A stretch of DNA of 64,000 nt from Symsagittifera roscoffensis (Eukaryota > Xenacoelomorpha > Acoela > Convolutidae): positions 56,376,312 to 56,440,311 of the forward strand of contig NC_087066.1 of the NCBI RefSeq assembly GCF_963678635.1, written 5' to 3'. The position numbers and the translations under genes were made by a program. Positions 1 through 11,939 of the stretch are shown one piece after another (within the stretch, counting starts at the first letter, position 1; the number at the start of each line of letters is the position of its first letter). The notes below the pieces were generated by a model. That model made no database searches. It saw only the letters and a program-made list of their open reading frames with translations, and had not been told where the DNA came from.

Positions 1-1499
1 TGTTGTGTTTTTTCGTCCTTTCCCGTCAAAATGGCCGTCTTTTTGTATTTCTGAGAAATATTCACTCTTCGATCGAAATTTTAAAAATAAAAATTCTAGA
101 ATATTCCCATCCTCTCTCGCAATACTTTTCCGTTACTAAGGCCTCTATTCGTTTTTTTCTGTCCCGCCGGAAGGTCGCGCTGTGCCAATCCGGCAGAATG
201 GCACAAGTTTTCCAAAATAAATTGAGGCAAACCCTTGAATTTATTACTAACACCGACTCTAAATGCATCGTTTTTTATTTCATATTACCGTCTGGGAAGA
301 TAAATTGAGAAAAAAAAATTCTTGTTCCGATTATTTTGTCAATTAACAAAATAAAACAAGGATAGCCGGTTACTGTGCAAGTACCACATAATGTTCCGAC
401 CACAGTCTTACAAAATACAAGAATGTTTTCTACAGTTGAAGTCGTTAGTTTCTGCATCTTGTGATATGGAAGTATGAACGAAAAATTAGATCTTCAGCAT
501 CTTTGAGAGTCATAGTAAAAAAGGTCAATTGACAAAAAAAAATTTAAAAAAATTTCAAAACTTTTTCAAAGCTTTGCGGAAATTTCAAAATTTTTCAAGT
601 TTTTGATTCCCAAAATAGCGCTTAAAACTCCAAAAACTACCTTTACTTGAATTAATTTGAAATACGATATTGCAACTTACCAACTACTTTACTAAGTAGC
701 TCGAAATTAGACCAAAAATTAAAAATTTCAAACTGAAGAAAACTTTCTCGACACTGTGAAAACTTTTTCGAAATTTTTAAAAGTCGTTCGAATCACGACT
801 GAAGGGGTTTTTATATGATATATTACTCAGCCCTGTCCGATGATTTTTGGTGGTAGCTGATATTGCGTCGAAAAAAACTGAGACACACCCGAATTCAAAG
901 ATCCTCCCCATTTTCAATGGTCGGAACAACAATAATCAAAAATTTCGCTGGCTGTAAAGTAGAGTAAGAACATTCATAGCCTTGCGCTGACATACGAGCA
1001 GTCTTAGTTAGATTTAGGGCTGGTTTTGTAGCTTTTGAAACAATGTCTCCTCTGGAAACCATTTCTGGATTTTTCAGTTGGTTAAATTAGATCCCATGAA
1101 GTTTCGTACCCAAACAATTTTTTCCATAGTTAACTCGAAGAAACTAATGAAAACCTTAAAGCCACTTAAAGCGCTTCTGTTAATCGCTAGTTTTTTGGTT
1201 CCTTGACAACTGCTCAATGGTATTGGATGAGATATTTAGAAATTGTGTGTGAAATGTCATCAACCGGTTTCCATTAGTCACAGGTAGTTTCAACCGTTGT
1301 TGAAAATACTGATTTAATATGTTAGTTCAATTCGATATTCCAGCTGCAAAACTCAAAAAAGCAACGACAATGGCTAAATTTTGGAAACCAACTGGACAAA
1401 ACGTGGCTCTTGGCAGGTACCAATTGGTAGCACCGAAGGCAACAGACAATTAACTCAAAACTTCAAACTAGACTTAAAATAAAGTAAAGATACATCGCA
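1..1499. other. Non-coding AT-rich stretch
   Basis: No gene can be supported here. The open frames at the start lack splice context or recognisable motifs and look like chance frames in AT-rich DNA. Near 959-1010 lies a decayed minus-strand tail of the Helentron-like family seen repeatedly after 49 kb; it ends in a sequence close to the family terminus acgagcagtcttg. Confidence 0.5.
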
Positions 1500-2160
1500 C
1501 TCCCCTTTACTCAGTTATTTTGAAATTAACAGCAATAAGTCTACATGCTACAATTATACTTGCTTTCTTTTCCTCCTCCCTTGTCTTTTTCCTTTTGGGT
1601 AATTTGCTAATTATATTTTCACCAATCAGGCCTAGTTTGACTCTCCGGCTTGTTCGTCCTCTGCCCGATATCCTTGGACTCCCCTGCTCGATTTTCCGGT
1701 AGGCACTCTGACGCGAAGTTCGAATTGTCGTCTCAAGTTTTCTGCTTTGCCTTTGTCTTTTTATAGCTTCTCATGGCTGGCATTAAAATTTTTGGATTCC
1801 TCTTCTTTTTTTAATTTTTTTTGTAACTCTACTAATTTTGTCGGGTTTTTAGCCTCTTGCGGTAGAACAGCAACTTTTTTTGACTGGTTAAATTCTGTGA
1901 TTTTTGTTCACGCTCAGTGCTCTGGCGTTCCCTGTGACCAGAGTGTCCATAACCCGCACTCTGTAGCTCTATGGTCACTTAGATTCGAGCATACATTTTT
2001 AAGGCCCTCGGCAATACAGAATAGTTTGGTTTCTTTGACGTGAACGTGGACCCTTGGTCCAAACAAACCTTTTGAGGGAGCACTTCATTTGTTTCAACCT
2101 TGGTAAAAAATTTTATAACCTTATGGGGTTTCATTTTATTGCATAGTATAGCCAAGGGTC
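1500..2160 (-). pseudogene. Ty3/gypsy integrase relic
   Basis: Read on the minus strand, about 2040-2160 encodes VETNEVLPQKVCLDQGSTFTS. This looks like the middle of a retroelement integrase core: the Asp in LDQGSxFTS fits the second catalytic acid. After a frameshift, a frame at 1880-2030 gives CIAEGLKNVCSNLSDHRATE, resembling the segment leading to the third catalytic residue, which itself is not preserved. Further down (1570-1740) a charged Arg/Lys-rich frame resembles the variable C-terminal tail of such pol proteins. Several stops and frameshifts interrupt it, and no LTR was found beside it. It is best read as a dead fragment of an element family different from the two Ty3/gypsy elements further on. 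Confidence 0.45.
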
Positions 2161-2460
2161 AGTGCGGGAAACAATTTAACTTAATTAATCATTCTTTATC
2201 TGATTAGTTTATTTATTTATTTAGACTCCAGAAATTGAGCTGGAGACACTCATTAGGCTCCCTAGATTCGTATGATATTCCAACGTCATCTTTGGTTGAA
2301 ATAGTTCTCAGTTTTTACCTGCCGCAGTGTTTTCTTTTCATCCCTCTGCTGTAAGGGTGAGTTTCCGGAAACCAAGCCAGCCACATCGGATATACTCGCT
2401 TTCCCGAGGTGGAAGCTGTAAACTCGGTTGTTTTTTGCAGCTATGAGAGAGTTTTGAATG

Positions 2461-2675
2461 CCCGGGTTGACCTCCATACACCGAAAATGCTTATCATACA
2501 ATTCCATACATCAAGTGTGTGGGAAAATGCTTGTCATACAATTTTCATATATGGGAAAATGCTTATCATAGAGTTTTCATACAATTTTCTGTACGTATGG
2601 AATTGTATGAAATTGTATGACGAGAAGTTTCTCATATATGGAAATTATATGATAAGAAGTTTTGGTCAACCCGGG
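2461..2675. mobile_element. Fold-back MITE with CCCGGGTTGACC ends
   Basis: The element begins CCCGGGTTGACC and ends GGTCAACCCGGG, a perfect 12-bp terminal inverted repeat. The interior is built from degenerate inverted and direct copies of a ~32-base module (atgcttatcatacaatttcc with variations), so the whole element can fold back on itself. It has no coding capacity. A second, truncated copy with the same left end lies at 3739-3835, and a minisatellite of the same module lies at 5425-5760. Confidence 0.6.
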
Positions 2676-2781
2676 TGGCCAGTCGATCGCTCATCATCCA
2701 GAAAGATTTCATTTAAAATTATCTAGAATTCATGTAAGAGTTGACCGAGTTAAGCTCCCGTAGCCCTCAATTTTTCAACAA

Positions 2782-3067
2782 AGTCCAATTCTCCGGCTAC
2801 TAAAATATCCGATAGGATCCTTAAATGCGGGTCTGCTTTGTAATTAGCCTAAACTTCTCTTTTGCAGCTTGTTGGGATTGATAAAATTGTGTTTGTGTTC
2901 ACATTCACTGTTCCGGTTGTAATGCATTACAACCCGAACAGCGAATGTGAACACAAACACAATTTTATCAATCCCAACAAGCTGCAAAAGAGAAGTTTAG
3001 GCTAATTACAAAGCAGACCCGCATTTAAGGATCCTATTGGATATTTTAGTAGCCAGAGAATTGGACT
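2782..3067. repeat. 286-bp near-perfect palindrome
   Basis: Left and right arms of about 143 bases are almost exact reverse complements around the centre gtaatgcattac at 2919-2930. The outer ends read agtccaattctc and gagaattggact. There is practically no loop. This is a snap-back or fold-back MITE form; no target duplication was found beside it. Confidence 0.8.
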
Positions 3068-3738
3068 GTATCTCGATTATAAGTGATAACAATCTCTTGA
3101 AAATTATCACGATTATAATCAATTATAAATCCCTTAAAGACCTAATTTTGGTAATTATAATCGATTATAATTTTTAAAAAATCATCATAATAATCCGTTA
3201 TAATCGATTATTTACGCCTAAACTTGGATACGGGTGGCTTCCAGGTTCACCTTCACAATTATTGCATCAGAGTTAGTGCTGCTATTCAAGAAATCTCAAT
3301 AAAAAGATAACAATTTTTTCAATGTTTTAAGTAATTAATCGTTTTTGAAGGAATTGTATACGACTTACTCAGTTTGTACTCAGTAATAGTTCCAACTATT
3401 GTTGTGCCTTTCTGGTTGTTGGTCTCGGGTATGCAACTTCGCAACTTATGATTGGTTGATGTTTCAGCGCATGAAACTCCGCCATTATCTGGCGGCATTT
3501 ATTTGTTGTTTTTGCATGCTCCAATCGAATTGGCTGAAGCACCCATGTTTCTTTTTATAGCCACAACTCTTTTCACGCAGATTTGGCGTCCTTTTTCATG
3601 AAACTTTAAAACTTTTATCTACTTTATCCTGTAAAGGCATAGGCAAACGCTGACCTTTGTTTTGTATTGGCGATAGCTGCTTGAACAATGCCTTGCCTGA
3701 GCACTTTAGTTACTATACCGTCTAATCCTGATAAGTAC
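3068..3738. other. Non-coding stretch with attataatcgattat simple repeat
   Basis: From 3070 to 3215 a cryptic repeat of attataatcgattat words dominates. The remainder shows no ORF of note and no recognisable element. Confidence 0.5.
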
Positions 3739-3835
3739 CCGGGTTGACCTCCATACACCGAAAATAGTTATCATACAATTCCATACATCAAGTGTGTGGA
3801 AAAATGCTTGTCATACAATTTTCATACAATTTCTA
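3739..3835 (+). mobile_element. Truncated copy of the CCCGGGTTGACC MITE
   Basis: It starts with the same left end as the element at 2461-2675 and follows it closely for about 95 bases. It then diverges into unrelated AT-rich sequence, so the right end is missing. Confidence 0.55.
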
Positions 3836-4359
3836 AAAATGGTTGAAAACTGGTATAAACTTATTTCTGTGGCTGTTTGATTCTTATAAAACAGTCTGGT
3901 GATAAAAAACTGAGGTTCTCGTTTTTTGAAAAAATGCTTATCATACAATTCATAAATTTTTTTGTTTTTTTTTTCAACCGCAAATCGAATTTCGTACGCA
4001 AACAAACATTTTTCGAAAAAAATTTTTTGCATGCAAAATTTTTTATTTTGTGTGCATAACGTAGTCCTGGATAAGATAAAATTGGCTTTTATTTTCTTTT
4101 CACTGAAAATTTTTTTTCAAAGTTGCCGCAAATTCCTATTTCTTTTTTATGGGGTGTTAATGTATGCCTTGATCAGTGTCTGATAACTTGAAAATTCAAA
4201 AATTTAAAAGAATCATCATTAAAAAATTTTGCCAAAAAAAAGTTCGTTACTTTTGTTATATCAATTGTGAAAAACAGCCAAATTGAGGTCGTTAGCTATG
4301 CATTGTAAATGCATGACCGTCCAACCTTTGGTGTTTTGAGTAACCAAGGTTTATGTCAC

Positions 4360-4559
4360 NNNNNNNNNNNNNNNNNNNNNNNNNNNNNNNNNNNNNNNNN
4401 NNNNNNNNNNNNNNNNNNNNNNNNNNNNNNNNNNNNNNNNNNNNNNNNNNNNNNNNNNNNNNNNNNNNNNNNNNNNNNNNNNNNNNNNNNNNNNNNNNNN
4501 NNNNNNNNNNNNNNNNNNNNNNNNNNNNNNNNNNNNNNNNNNNNNNNNNNNNNNNNNNN
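4360..4559. other. Assembly gap (200 N)
   Basis: An uninterrupted run of 200 undetermined bases. The round length suggests a scaffolding placeholder, not a measured distance. Confidence 0.98.
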
Positions 4560-4788
4560 TGTCCATCCATTTATCAAGTGATACTCATGATTTATCTCAT
4601 TTTTTTTGAGAATTTAGGCAAAAAAACGGTTTCAAAAGTTTTTTTACTTTGAAATGAGATAATTGTCATGATCTTAGAATATCATGATGTCATTGAACTG
4701 TAATATCAAACCTTATCCAGGAGAAATAGTAATCACAAATTTTCAAATAATAACAGCTTAATTTTACAATCTGACCTATGCAGAAATG

Positions 4789-4987
4789 TCAACTTTTAAG
4801 GCCACCATCGGAATCTTATATGAGATGACTGGGTCAGAAGTCAGCCAATCGATGGCGCCGAGAAGCACATTACTGCCCTATTTTACTTTGTAAATCAGTG
4901 CAGTATTCTGCTTCTGAGCGCCGTCGCTTGGCTGACTTCTGACCCAGTAATCTCATATATGATTCCGGTGGTGGCCTTAAAAGTTGA
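4789..4987. repeat. Imperfect inverted repeat (MITE-like)
   Basis: Two arms of about 85 bases, starting tcaacttttaaggccacca and ending tggtggccttaaaagttga, are imperfect reverse complements separated by a short spacer. A few mismatches in each arm show it is older than the palindrome at 2782-3067. It has no coding capacity. Confidence 0.7.
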
Positions 4988-5424
4988 TACTTTTGCATTC
5001 GAGTAGTTCTGAATTTGGATCAGAAATCATATCAATGAACATTAATTACGTATGTGTTGAATATTTTCTGTTTTCTCGCACGTGTAAAATTTAGTTTTTT
5101 ATAGGAAATGAATTTATGCTGATGACAGAACTTGCGGATCACAACTGGAGTATGTTTGCTTGGAGAACGTTTCCATCAGGAAAACAGGTTTTTTGGCGTT
5201 TGAGACAACTCCTCCCTTATGGTTTTGGTTCATCTAGGAGTAAGCTTAGGAAATTTTTTCTCTCTCAAGAGTTGAGGAGATTTGCCTACAGATAATGAAG
5301 AGTTTGAGGTTCCAACCTCTAAAACCCTCTGATTTTTCTGTTGGTTCTCTTCTCTGTTCAGAGATTGCACGTCTTATGGGTATGTTTAAACAATAATTGA
5401 GCCTCATTTGAGTTTCCAAGAAAT
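4988..5424. other. Non-coding stretch
   Basis: No ORF of note, no repeats and no recognisable motif were seen. Confidence 0.4.
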
Positions 5425-5760
5425 GTTTGTCTTACAATTTCCCGTCAATGAAAAAATGCTTATCCTACAAAATCCATATATGAAAAAATACTTGTCGTAC
5501 AATTTCCATTTATGATAAAATGCTTATCTTACAGTTTCCATTTATGAAAAAAAGATTATCCTACAATTTCCATATATGGAAAAATGTTTATCATACAATT
5601 TCCATATATGAAAAATGTTTATCCTACAATTTCTATATATGAAAAAACGCTTATCCTAGATTTTTTTAAACAATTTTCTGAGTCTATGAAACTGTAAAAA
5701 ATTGTAGTACAAGCATTTTTTCAAGTATGGAAATTGTAGGATAAGCATTTTTGGTCAACC
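5425..5760. repeat. Minisatellite of a 31-32-base module
   Basis: At least six head-to-tail copies of a module like tccatatatgaaaaatgctt plus atcctacaatt run from about 5474 to 5660. They are followed by an inverted copy ending in ggtcaaccca at 5751-5760. Module and end match the fold-back MITE at 2461-2675, so the array probably arose by expansion inside such an element. Confidence 0.65.
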
Positions 5761-5909
5761 CACGCTAAGATGCAGTTGAAATACTATCTACAATTTTAAA
5801 AAAAAAGCTTAACCGTTCTCAAATCGAGCAATATTTTTTTCGATGTCTTGACCAAAAACAATGTGAGTGACTTTTTTCAAATGCTCGAGCAAAATAACCA
5901 CTGGAAAAT

Positions 5910-6210
5910 ATGTAAGATTTGAGCGGTTTGAGCGGTTTTTTTAGACAATTACGCTAAAAATCTTGCTTCAAAATGAGCGGTTTTTGAACGGTTTATCTAA
6001 AAACACCGCTCAAAAACCGCGCAAGATTTGAGCGGTTTGAGCGGTTTTTTTGGACATTTACGCTCAAAATCTTGCTTCAAAATGAGCGGTTTGAGCGGTT
6101 TTTGAACGGTTTATCTAAAAAAACCGCCCAAAAACCGCGCATTTTGAAGCAAGATTTTGAGCGTAATTGTCTAAAAAAACACTCAAACCGCCGCTCAAAT
6201 CTTGCTTCAA
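5910..6210. repeat. gagcggttt-rich tandem and inverted repeat
   Basis: A ~107-base unit rich in gagcggtttgagcggttttt occurs twice in direct orientation. It is followed by an inverted partial copy, so about 6025-6205 forms a hairpin. The overlapping open frames are by-products of the repeat. Confidence 0.65.
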
Positions 6211-6278
6211 ATTAGGTGGAAAATTACGACTCGGGTTTGCTATAACTACTAGCAATTCATGGTTGAAAGTTTCACATA

Positions 6279-6756
6279 TGTGCTCACTAATCTCCAAAAC
6301 TGATCCAAATTCGCAAATTAATAAGAGATATTTCTCGGTAAATAGCTCAGGCAATAGATAAATTTCGGCATTTTCTATCGATCAAAAACATCGTATAACT
6401 TTCTATCATCTGCCCCAAAAACGGTACAAATTGGCGCAAACTAGCCACAAGAACCGGTAATGACGTCCTTGAGACAAATTGCTCTTTTGGGGGTCAGCCG
6501 TAATCAAGCTGAACCAAATTAGAACCATAAAACAGTAAAAACGGTCAAATGGGGATATAGCCCCTCGGGTGTACATGTTTTAAAGTTTGCGTATGGGGGG
6601 ACTCGAACCGGTTGACCGGCGTGAGACTACTGCTACTATGTATAGCTTTTTGTTTTAGCCCGCTTGGCCATCTGGTCTTGTTTTATATGCATTTTGGTCC
6701 GATCATATTCAAGCTTGTGTTTGGTTTATACTCTCGCTTACATTTGCGTTGCAACA
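6279..6756 (-). repeat. 3' LTR of element A
   Basis: A 478-bp LTR aligned along its length with 14769-15250. On the plus strand it reads TGTGCTCAC to GCAACA. The target duplication acata lies just outside at 6274-6278. Confidence 0.9.
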
Positions 6757-6770
6757 TCCCCCCACCCCTG
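6757..6770 (-). other. Polypurine tract of element A
   Basis: On the minus strand caggggtgggggga abuts the 3' LTR, the position of the plus-strand primer of an LTR retroelement. One T interrupts the purine run. Confidence 0.65.
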
Positions 6771-7770
6771 AAGGAGGAAGAACTGGAGCGATCTTAACGG
6801 TCGGCCGAGTGACTTCACGGGTTGCGGTCTTAGCAAGGGCGGATAGAGCGCAACCGTCTTGTCCCTAGTTTAGCCTGACAATTCGTGCGAGAGGGTAGTA
6901 CCCACGCAGACTATCGGGCTCAATCTTCCACACGAGATCGCCTGGTTTAAAAGTGAAGTCAGAATGAGTGTACCCCTTGACACGCTTATTCAGCGAGGGA
7001 ACATATTCGCGAAGCCAACGAGACCAAATCGCGTTAGCATATGACCGCGCTCGCATGTACCTTTTCTTGTGATCGAAGTGCTCCCCAGGTAAAAGCGAAG
7101 GAAAGCTTGTGGCATGTTGTCCAAGCAAAAAGTGATTTGGGGTTAACGCTTTCAACTCACGTGAATCAGTACTAACGGGAATGATTGGCCTCGAATTCAA
7201 AGCCTGCTCAACTGAGCAGAGCGTTGTTCTTAACACCTCTTCGGTGACTCGCCTACTGCCTAGTATATTGTACAGTACGCGCTTCACGCTTCGGACGAGG
7301 CGCTCCCAGGAGCCGCCATGATGGGGTGCGCCTGGCGGGTTAAGTTTCCAAGTAACACCTTTGTGTGTAAAAATGGTCGGAGCCATGCCGTTCCAGCTCC
7401 TGATGCAAGCAAGTAAGTCCTTTTCCGCACCAACGAAGTTCGTGCCGTTGTCCGACCAGATCGTGCTTGGTGTACCACGACGCGCAAAGAACCATGACAC
7501 AGGAACTGGTGTCCAGAGATGGTAAAATCTCAAAGTGAACAGCCCTGGTGGTGAATAAGTAAAAAGAAATCCCCATCTTTTTTCAGTGCTTCTGCGAACC
7601 GGAACATAAAGCGGTCCAAAGTAATCCACACCCGTATGATTAAAGGGTGGTTGCTTATATCCGAGACGTTCGACAGGTAAATCGGACATAATCGGCTAGG
7701 TGGTGTTTGCTTTGCGTTTACGGCTTGTTACACATTGATTTTCGATCGACCGAAGTAGTCGACGCAACCC
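6757..7770 (-). pseudogene. Element A integrase (degenerate)
   Basis: The longest open frame is 6865-7689 (274 codons). Its upstream part (RRLLRSIENQCVTSRKRKANT) fits the zinc-binding lead-in of BEL integrases, with a stop before PIMSDLPVERL. The core shows DYFGP for the first catalytic Asp, WSDNGTNF for the second and HHGGSWERL for the Glu. The C-terminal DUF5641-like part includes TPNHFLLGQ and YANAIWSRW. About 25 residues between the first and second Asp are read out of frame because of two compensating frameshifts; the family-like residues (FTTRAVHFEILPSLD) lie in another frame. An in-frame TAG just after ARIVRLN cuts off a further ~36 codons that run into the polypurine tract. Confidence 0.85.
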
Positions 7771-7779
7771 GAGTATTGC

Positions 7780-9430
7780 ATATTTCATATTTAAAATGCA
7801 GCGCATGTAGTCTAAACTTTAATGAAAACGCTTATGGTCGAGACTGCGGGCCAACAAACTAACTAGGGTATATCGGGCGTCGAGTAATATTGGGTGCTTA
7901 GTATCAAACTCGGTATTCACTAAGCGCTTGATCCTTCCGGTGGAACGAATGATACCAGCGGCACCGATAAATGGCGAGTATGTGGCAATTTTACTACGAT
8001 TCTTAATAGGTTTGCCAGCGCACGCAAAAACCCAACCGCACAGAAAACGTCCTGCGAGCTGTCACCGAACATGTGGAGCTCAATTTGATCCACATGCTCT
8101 GTGAAGTAACAACGGGGAATAGTCAATTGCCCTAAGAGAGGGAGACCGGAGTGCCACTCGAGAAATTTATCTCTTTAGTCTTCCGCCAATTTGGCGTCCC
8201 AACTTTGGCCACTGATCTTCCAAATATCTTTAAGCAAAAGACGGGCCCTAACTGTGTATGGAGCTACCAGCCCAACAGGGTCAAAACAGAAGAGACAAAA
8301 CTCAAGACGGTTCGTTGAGTTATTGCCTTATCGAGAGAACAATCCACGCCTCTTCTAACAACCAATGTGTCTTTCACATGGTCCCACTTTAGCCTTAAGA
8401 AGTTTGATGATTGTTTGGCACCATTACATATTTCTTTGATGGGTGACGACGAGGTTTTGCAATCCTCGGGGTTCATTGCTGAAGTGATTTCATCAGCATT
8501 ACGGACAAATTTAGTCAAATTAAATCCTCCCAACTTTAATAAGGAAACCAAATCGTGGCTAATTTTATTTACATGGGTAACGCTCTCAAACTTATCCAAT
8601 TAATCGTTCATGTTAAGTTTTTCACTTACGACTGAGGCGGCTTCAGGGTATGTGGACATATTATCAGTTGTTGTTTTTCGCAACGCGAAATTGGCGCATG
8701 TAGGTGAATCCCGTGCGCCGAATATACGGCGAGTGTACTGATTAACTATCACATCGGAAGTGGTATCTCCGGCCACAAAAAACGGAGCGAAATTTGATCG
8801 CAGGCGAGCACTTCTACCTGGAGGAACATACCATCTATATCCGCGGAGACGGCGTTCTTGTGTTGACGGATTCGGAGAAGTACAAAAATTAAACTTTGGA
8901 GTAGGTCCGGACCCACCAATAAGGACTTATTTAAGGATGTGCCGTGAAACTTAGAAGCCCAATTAAGGACTCGGCGCACAACACCCGGCTAATTCGGATT
9001 TACGACGGGACGGAGCGGAAGATACCACTCGCGATCGGAACGCTAATGTGGATCATGCGGTTCGACGGTAATGACATAGCCTTTCCTAATGACCTCTCTA
9101 ATTGTGTCTGCGTATCTTTCGCGCAGTTCAGGGTCTTTACTTAACATTCTCTCCATTGTTTTGAATTGGGCGAATGACGAGTAATAGTTGTTTGGTAGAC
9201 TGACATTACTATCAATCCAAAGCATAGGCACAATGTATCTTTCGCCATTGTGAACGGTTTCAGAATTTAGGATAGATAAAGCATGTTTATCCGCGGTGGA
9301 ACGGGCATCGACTTGTTTGAAAGCACCATAAGATTCCAACTCGTACCAGAATTTTATCTCGTCGGTCAGAGAAGAATTTTCAACAACACACTCGAAACAC
9401 GAAGAAATAGAAACAACGGACGGCGGCAAC
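7780..9430 (-). pseudogene. Element A reverse transcriptase and RNase H (degenerate)
   Basis: Minus-strand frames match BEL/Pao RT in order. The lead-in at 9043-9429 includes IREVIRKGYVITVEP. The palm and fingers at 8749-8979 include RRVLNWASKFHGTSLNKSLL and AVSADIDGMFLQV, which carries a catalytic Asp. The YMDD region near 8600-8750 follows IFGARDSPTCANFALRK. The catalytic motif has become NMND followed by a stop, so the polymerase is dead. RT thumb and connection sequences follow at 8264-8599, and an RNase H-like piece with HMFGDSSQDVFCAV at 7920-8126. At least four frame changes or stops separate the pieces. Confidence 0.85.
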
Positions 9431-9479
9431 GGACCACTTATGACCCAACCTATCGGTAGGCGAACGGATCACGGTGAGT

Positions 9480-9900
9480 TTTTATCATCTCACAAGACGA
9501 ACTCAATGGGTCTAACCGGGTGGTAGTAGTCTTGTCCTAATATAACTTCAACATTCTCATAAGTATATTGAGTGGGCTTTATAGGTGCTAATTGTGGATA
9601 TTTATTCTGCAAATCAGCAATTTTGATTAATTCGGAGCCAATCCCAATATTGTCTTTAACATATGCACAGAGAAAATACGAAATTACTATCATTCGGCTC
9701 GGAGAAAACTGTAAACTTGACCCTCTGAGTCTCAACCACGGTGGTTGAATTGAAACCACTAATTAACAAGTTAACGGGCTCCCCTATTAAGCCGAGACGC
9801 GAGACGGTTAACGAGTGACGAAGACACCCAAGAGTGAGTTGATGCACTATCACAAAGAACCAATGTCAGGAGACTGGTTATATCCAAGGACACACCAAGT
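9480..9900 (-). pseudogene. Element A aspartic protease region (degenerate)
   Basis: The frame at 9490-9759 contains KPTQYTYENVEVILGQDYY followed by RPIEF. This is the conserved end of the BEL/Pao protease domain (DUF1758-like), just upstream of RT. The N-terminal part with the catalytic Asp-Ser/Thr-Gly could not be read cleanly because frames break around 9850. Confidence 0.7.
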
Positions 9901-10029
9901 GTTGCAATCGGCAACAACCCTTTAGACGATTCAATGTCATGTACATCACTAACAGCGGCATGGGTGGAAGTGTTTGTATTCTCCTTGGATTTGTTTGTTC
10001 CAGCCCTACTTCAGACATTTGAATTTTCC

Positions 10030-10270
10030 GTCCGAGGAAAAAAATTTGTCGGCTCCATGGAACAAGACATTATGTGTGCTATCGCACTCTGGCTTCGGGC
10101 ATTTTTTAGCTCTAGAACATTGCCGGAAACTTTGATTGCCATTGAGGCAAGCGAAGCAAAGTTTCTGTTCAGCTACGTATTTTGTTCGGGGAATAGCATT
10201 CTTTTCCTTGAAAACAGCACAGTTCTACAAAGCATGACTACCCTTACACAAAATGCACGGCGGAAACTAA
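10030..10270 (-). pseudogene. Element A zinc-knuckle segment
   Basis: The minus strand reads PPCILCKGSHAL then a stop, then NCAVFKEKNAIPRTKYVAEQ. It continues KLCFACLNGNQSFRQCS and AKKCPKPECDSTHNVLFHG. Spaced CxxC, H and C residues in this order are typical of the BEL/Pao region between gag and protease. One in-frame stop and a changed His (CLNGNQSF) show decay. Confidence 0.75.
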
Positions 10271-10553
10271 GACTTATCCTGTGCTTTACTAGTTACCTTG
10301 GTGTTTGCTGCAAAAACTTTGGTTGTTTTTGGCTTAACTGGTTCCTCGTTTTTGCCTTAGAGTTAAGTACACGTAATCTTTCATGCCCCTCGGCCTTTTC
10401 TTCCAACCAGTTATTAAAATCTAAAAGTGTTGGGCGCTGCCAGTTGTGCCCAACAGTATGCATTGTTCAAGTTTCCTTGAGGTTAGGCGGAAGTTTGCTA
10501 ACAGCTTGGTTTAACAGGTTAACACTCTTTAGATCATCGTTGAAAGACAATGA

Positions 10554-11219
10554 TTAGAAAACTGCTACGAGGCCGGGTATGGCAGAGGAGAAACTGATAA
10601 TTTTTTCCGAATTGTGCATCTTAAATGGTGGAGAGGTACTCAGCTTGTCAAGATGCGCGCCAACAATAGCGTCAGGTTGCCCAAACTTCCGTTGCAAGGT
10701 GGCCAGTGCATCTTTGTACATAACACCACTATAACTAAATTCCGCAATTGTGGTTTTTGCTTTGCCAGTGACGAGCGTTTTTATGTATGTCAGTTTCGTA
10801 TCATCTGTGAGAACAGCGGAATTAACGGTGGACTTAAACTGACCGAACCATTCGTGCCAGTTTAACGGGTTGCCGTCAAACTGGGCTAACTTCCATTCAG
10901 CAAGATGATCTTCGCAGCTATGCATTAATAATTCCGCCATATCACGAGCGTAGAGAGGTCGATCCAATGAATAACCTTGGGTCGGATAAGCGGAAGACGA
11001 TACGTAGTCTTCGTTGACTGGCTGATAACCAGTATTTTTATGATTGAGAAAATGCGGAACATATTGGGGTTGAACTGGGGGAGTATTGAAATACACAGTC
11101 CCTCCATTTGTATACGGGGCAGCGGTGTTACACGGTGGGACAACGTTTGTCAAATTAGAAAAAAGGCTTCCAGCATTGCAACACTGAACGGGCCTGACTA
11201 TTGGACTTGTAGCTGCCAA
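10554..11219 (-). pseudogene. Element A gag, DUF1759-like domain
   Basis: This 221-codon frame opens with a Pro/Asn/Gly-rich stretch. It continues into AEWKLAQFDGNPLNWHEWF and LTDDTKLTYIKTLVTGKAK, the conserved core of the gag-like DUF1759 domain of BEL/Pao polyproteins. It ends early (IPGLVAVF then stop). The following ~290 bases toward the zinc knuckles can be read only with frame changes. Function in a live element would be particle formation. Confidence 0.8.
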
Positions 11220-11360
11220 TCGCTATAAGTTTGCATCACTTGTGTAATAATCATTATTGTTCGGTGACACAGTATGCGGTACAGAGGGAACATTATGTTG
11301 TGAATGGACTGGCGCTGAATAGCAATGAGGTGCCGAAAGGAAAATCGGCGGTGGGTTTAC

Positions 11361-11891
11361 TCAAGAAGATGAGAAGTCGCCACCAACAAATGCAGGTGAC
11401 GAAGAAACAAAAACAGTACCAGGTTGGGCTGGTAACATCGGGACAGGTAACGTTTGCGGTTGCCCGTTGGCAAAACCACCATTAGTTATGTTTGAATTCA
11501 TGGCCCGTAAAGGAACAGCAGACAGTGGTGGTAACGCAGGTGCACTAGAATGCATATTGTTAACTGGGACTGAAACAGAAGGAACCGAAGCTTGCAATGG
11601 CAAAAGGTTTGCACTGCCAAACCGAGGCATAGGCCGATGTCCATGACGATAGATTCCAAAGTCACTCAATGCTGTGTGCTCATGGTTATGAGTATAAACT
11701 GTGTTTTTTGCATGAGCAAGGCTGGAGGAAGTCGTTGGTTGTGACAAAACGGGTACAGGAGTGAAGGCCAGCAAACCTGGCGCCCTAGCTACGTCAGGAG
11801 GTGCCTGTGAACTAACAGACTCTACCCAATCATTAGTTCGATCGGTTGCTACTTTTAAAATAGGTTGACTTACTCCTGTCGAGTTACACAC
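11361..11891 (-). pseudogene. Element A gag, Pro/Ser/Val-rich linker
   Basis: A 176-codon frame of low complexity, rich in Ala, Pro, Ser and Val. It sits between the coiled-coil N-terminus and the DUF1759 domain. Position and composition fit a flexible gag linker; no motif is recognisable. A stop and a frame change separate it from its neighbours. Confidence 0.55.
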
Positions 11892-11939
11892 CGCTACCTT
11901 CTCGCTAACCTCAGATGAACTGTCCTGAAGTTCAAACGC

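Noticed and set aside
4292-4652. Open frames spanning the N run
   Set aside because: They consist almost entirely of undetermined bases in the assembly gap.
9934-10557. A 207-codon plus-strand frame
   Set aside because: It is the antisense of the element A gag and zinc-knuckle region, whose Cys/His pattern is on the minus strand.
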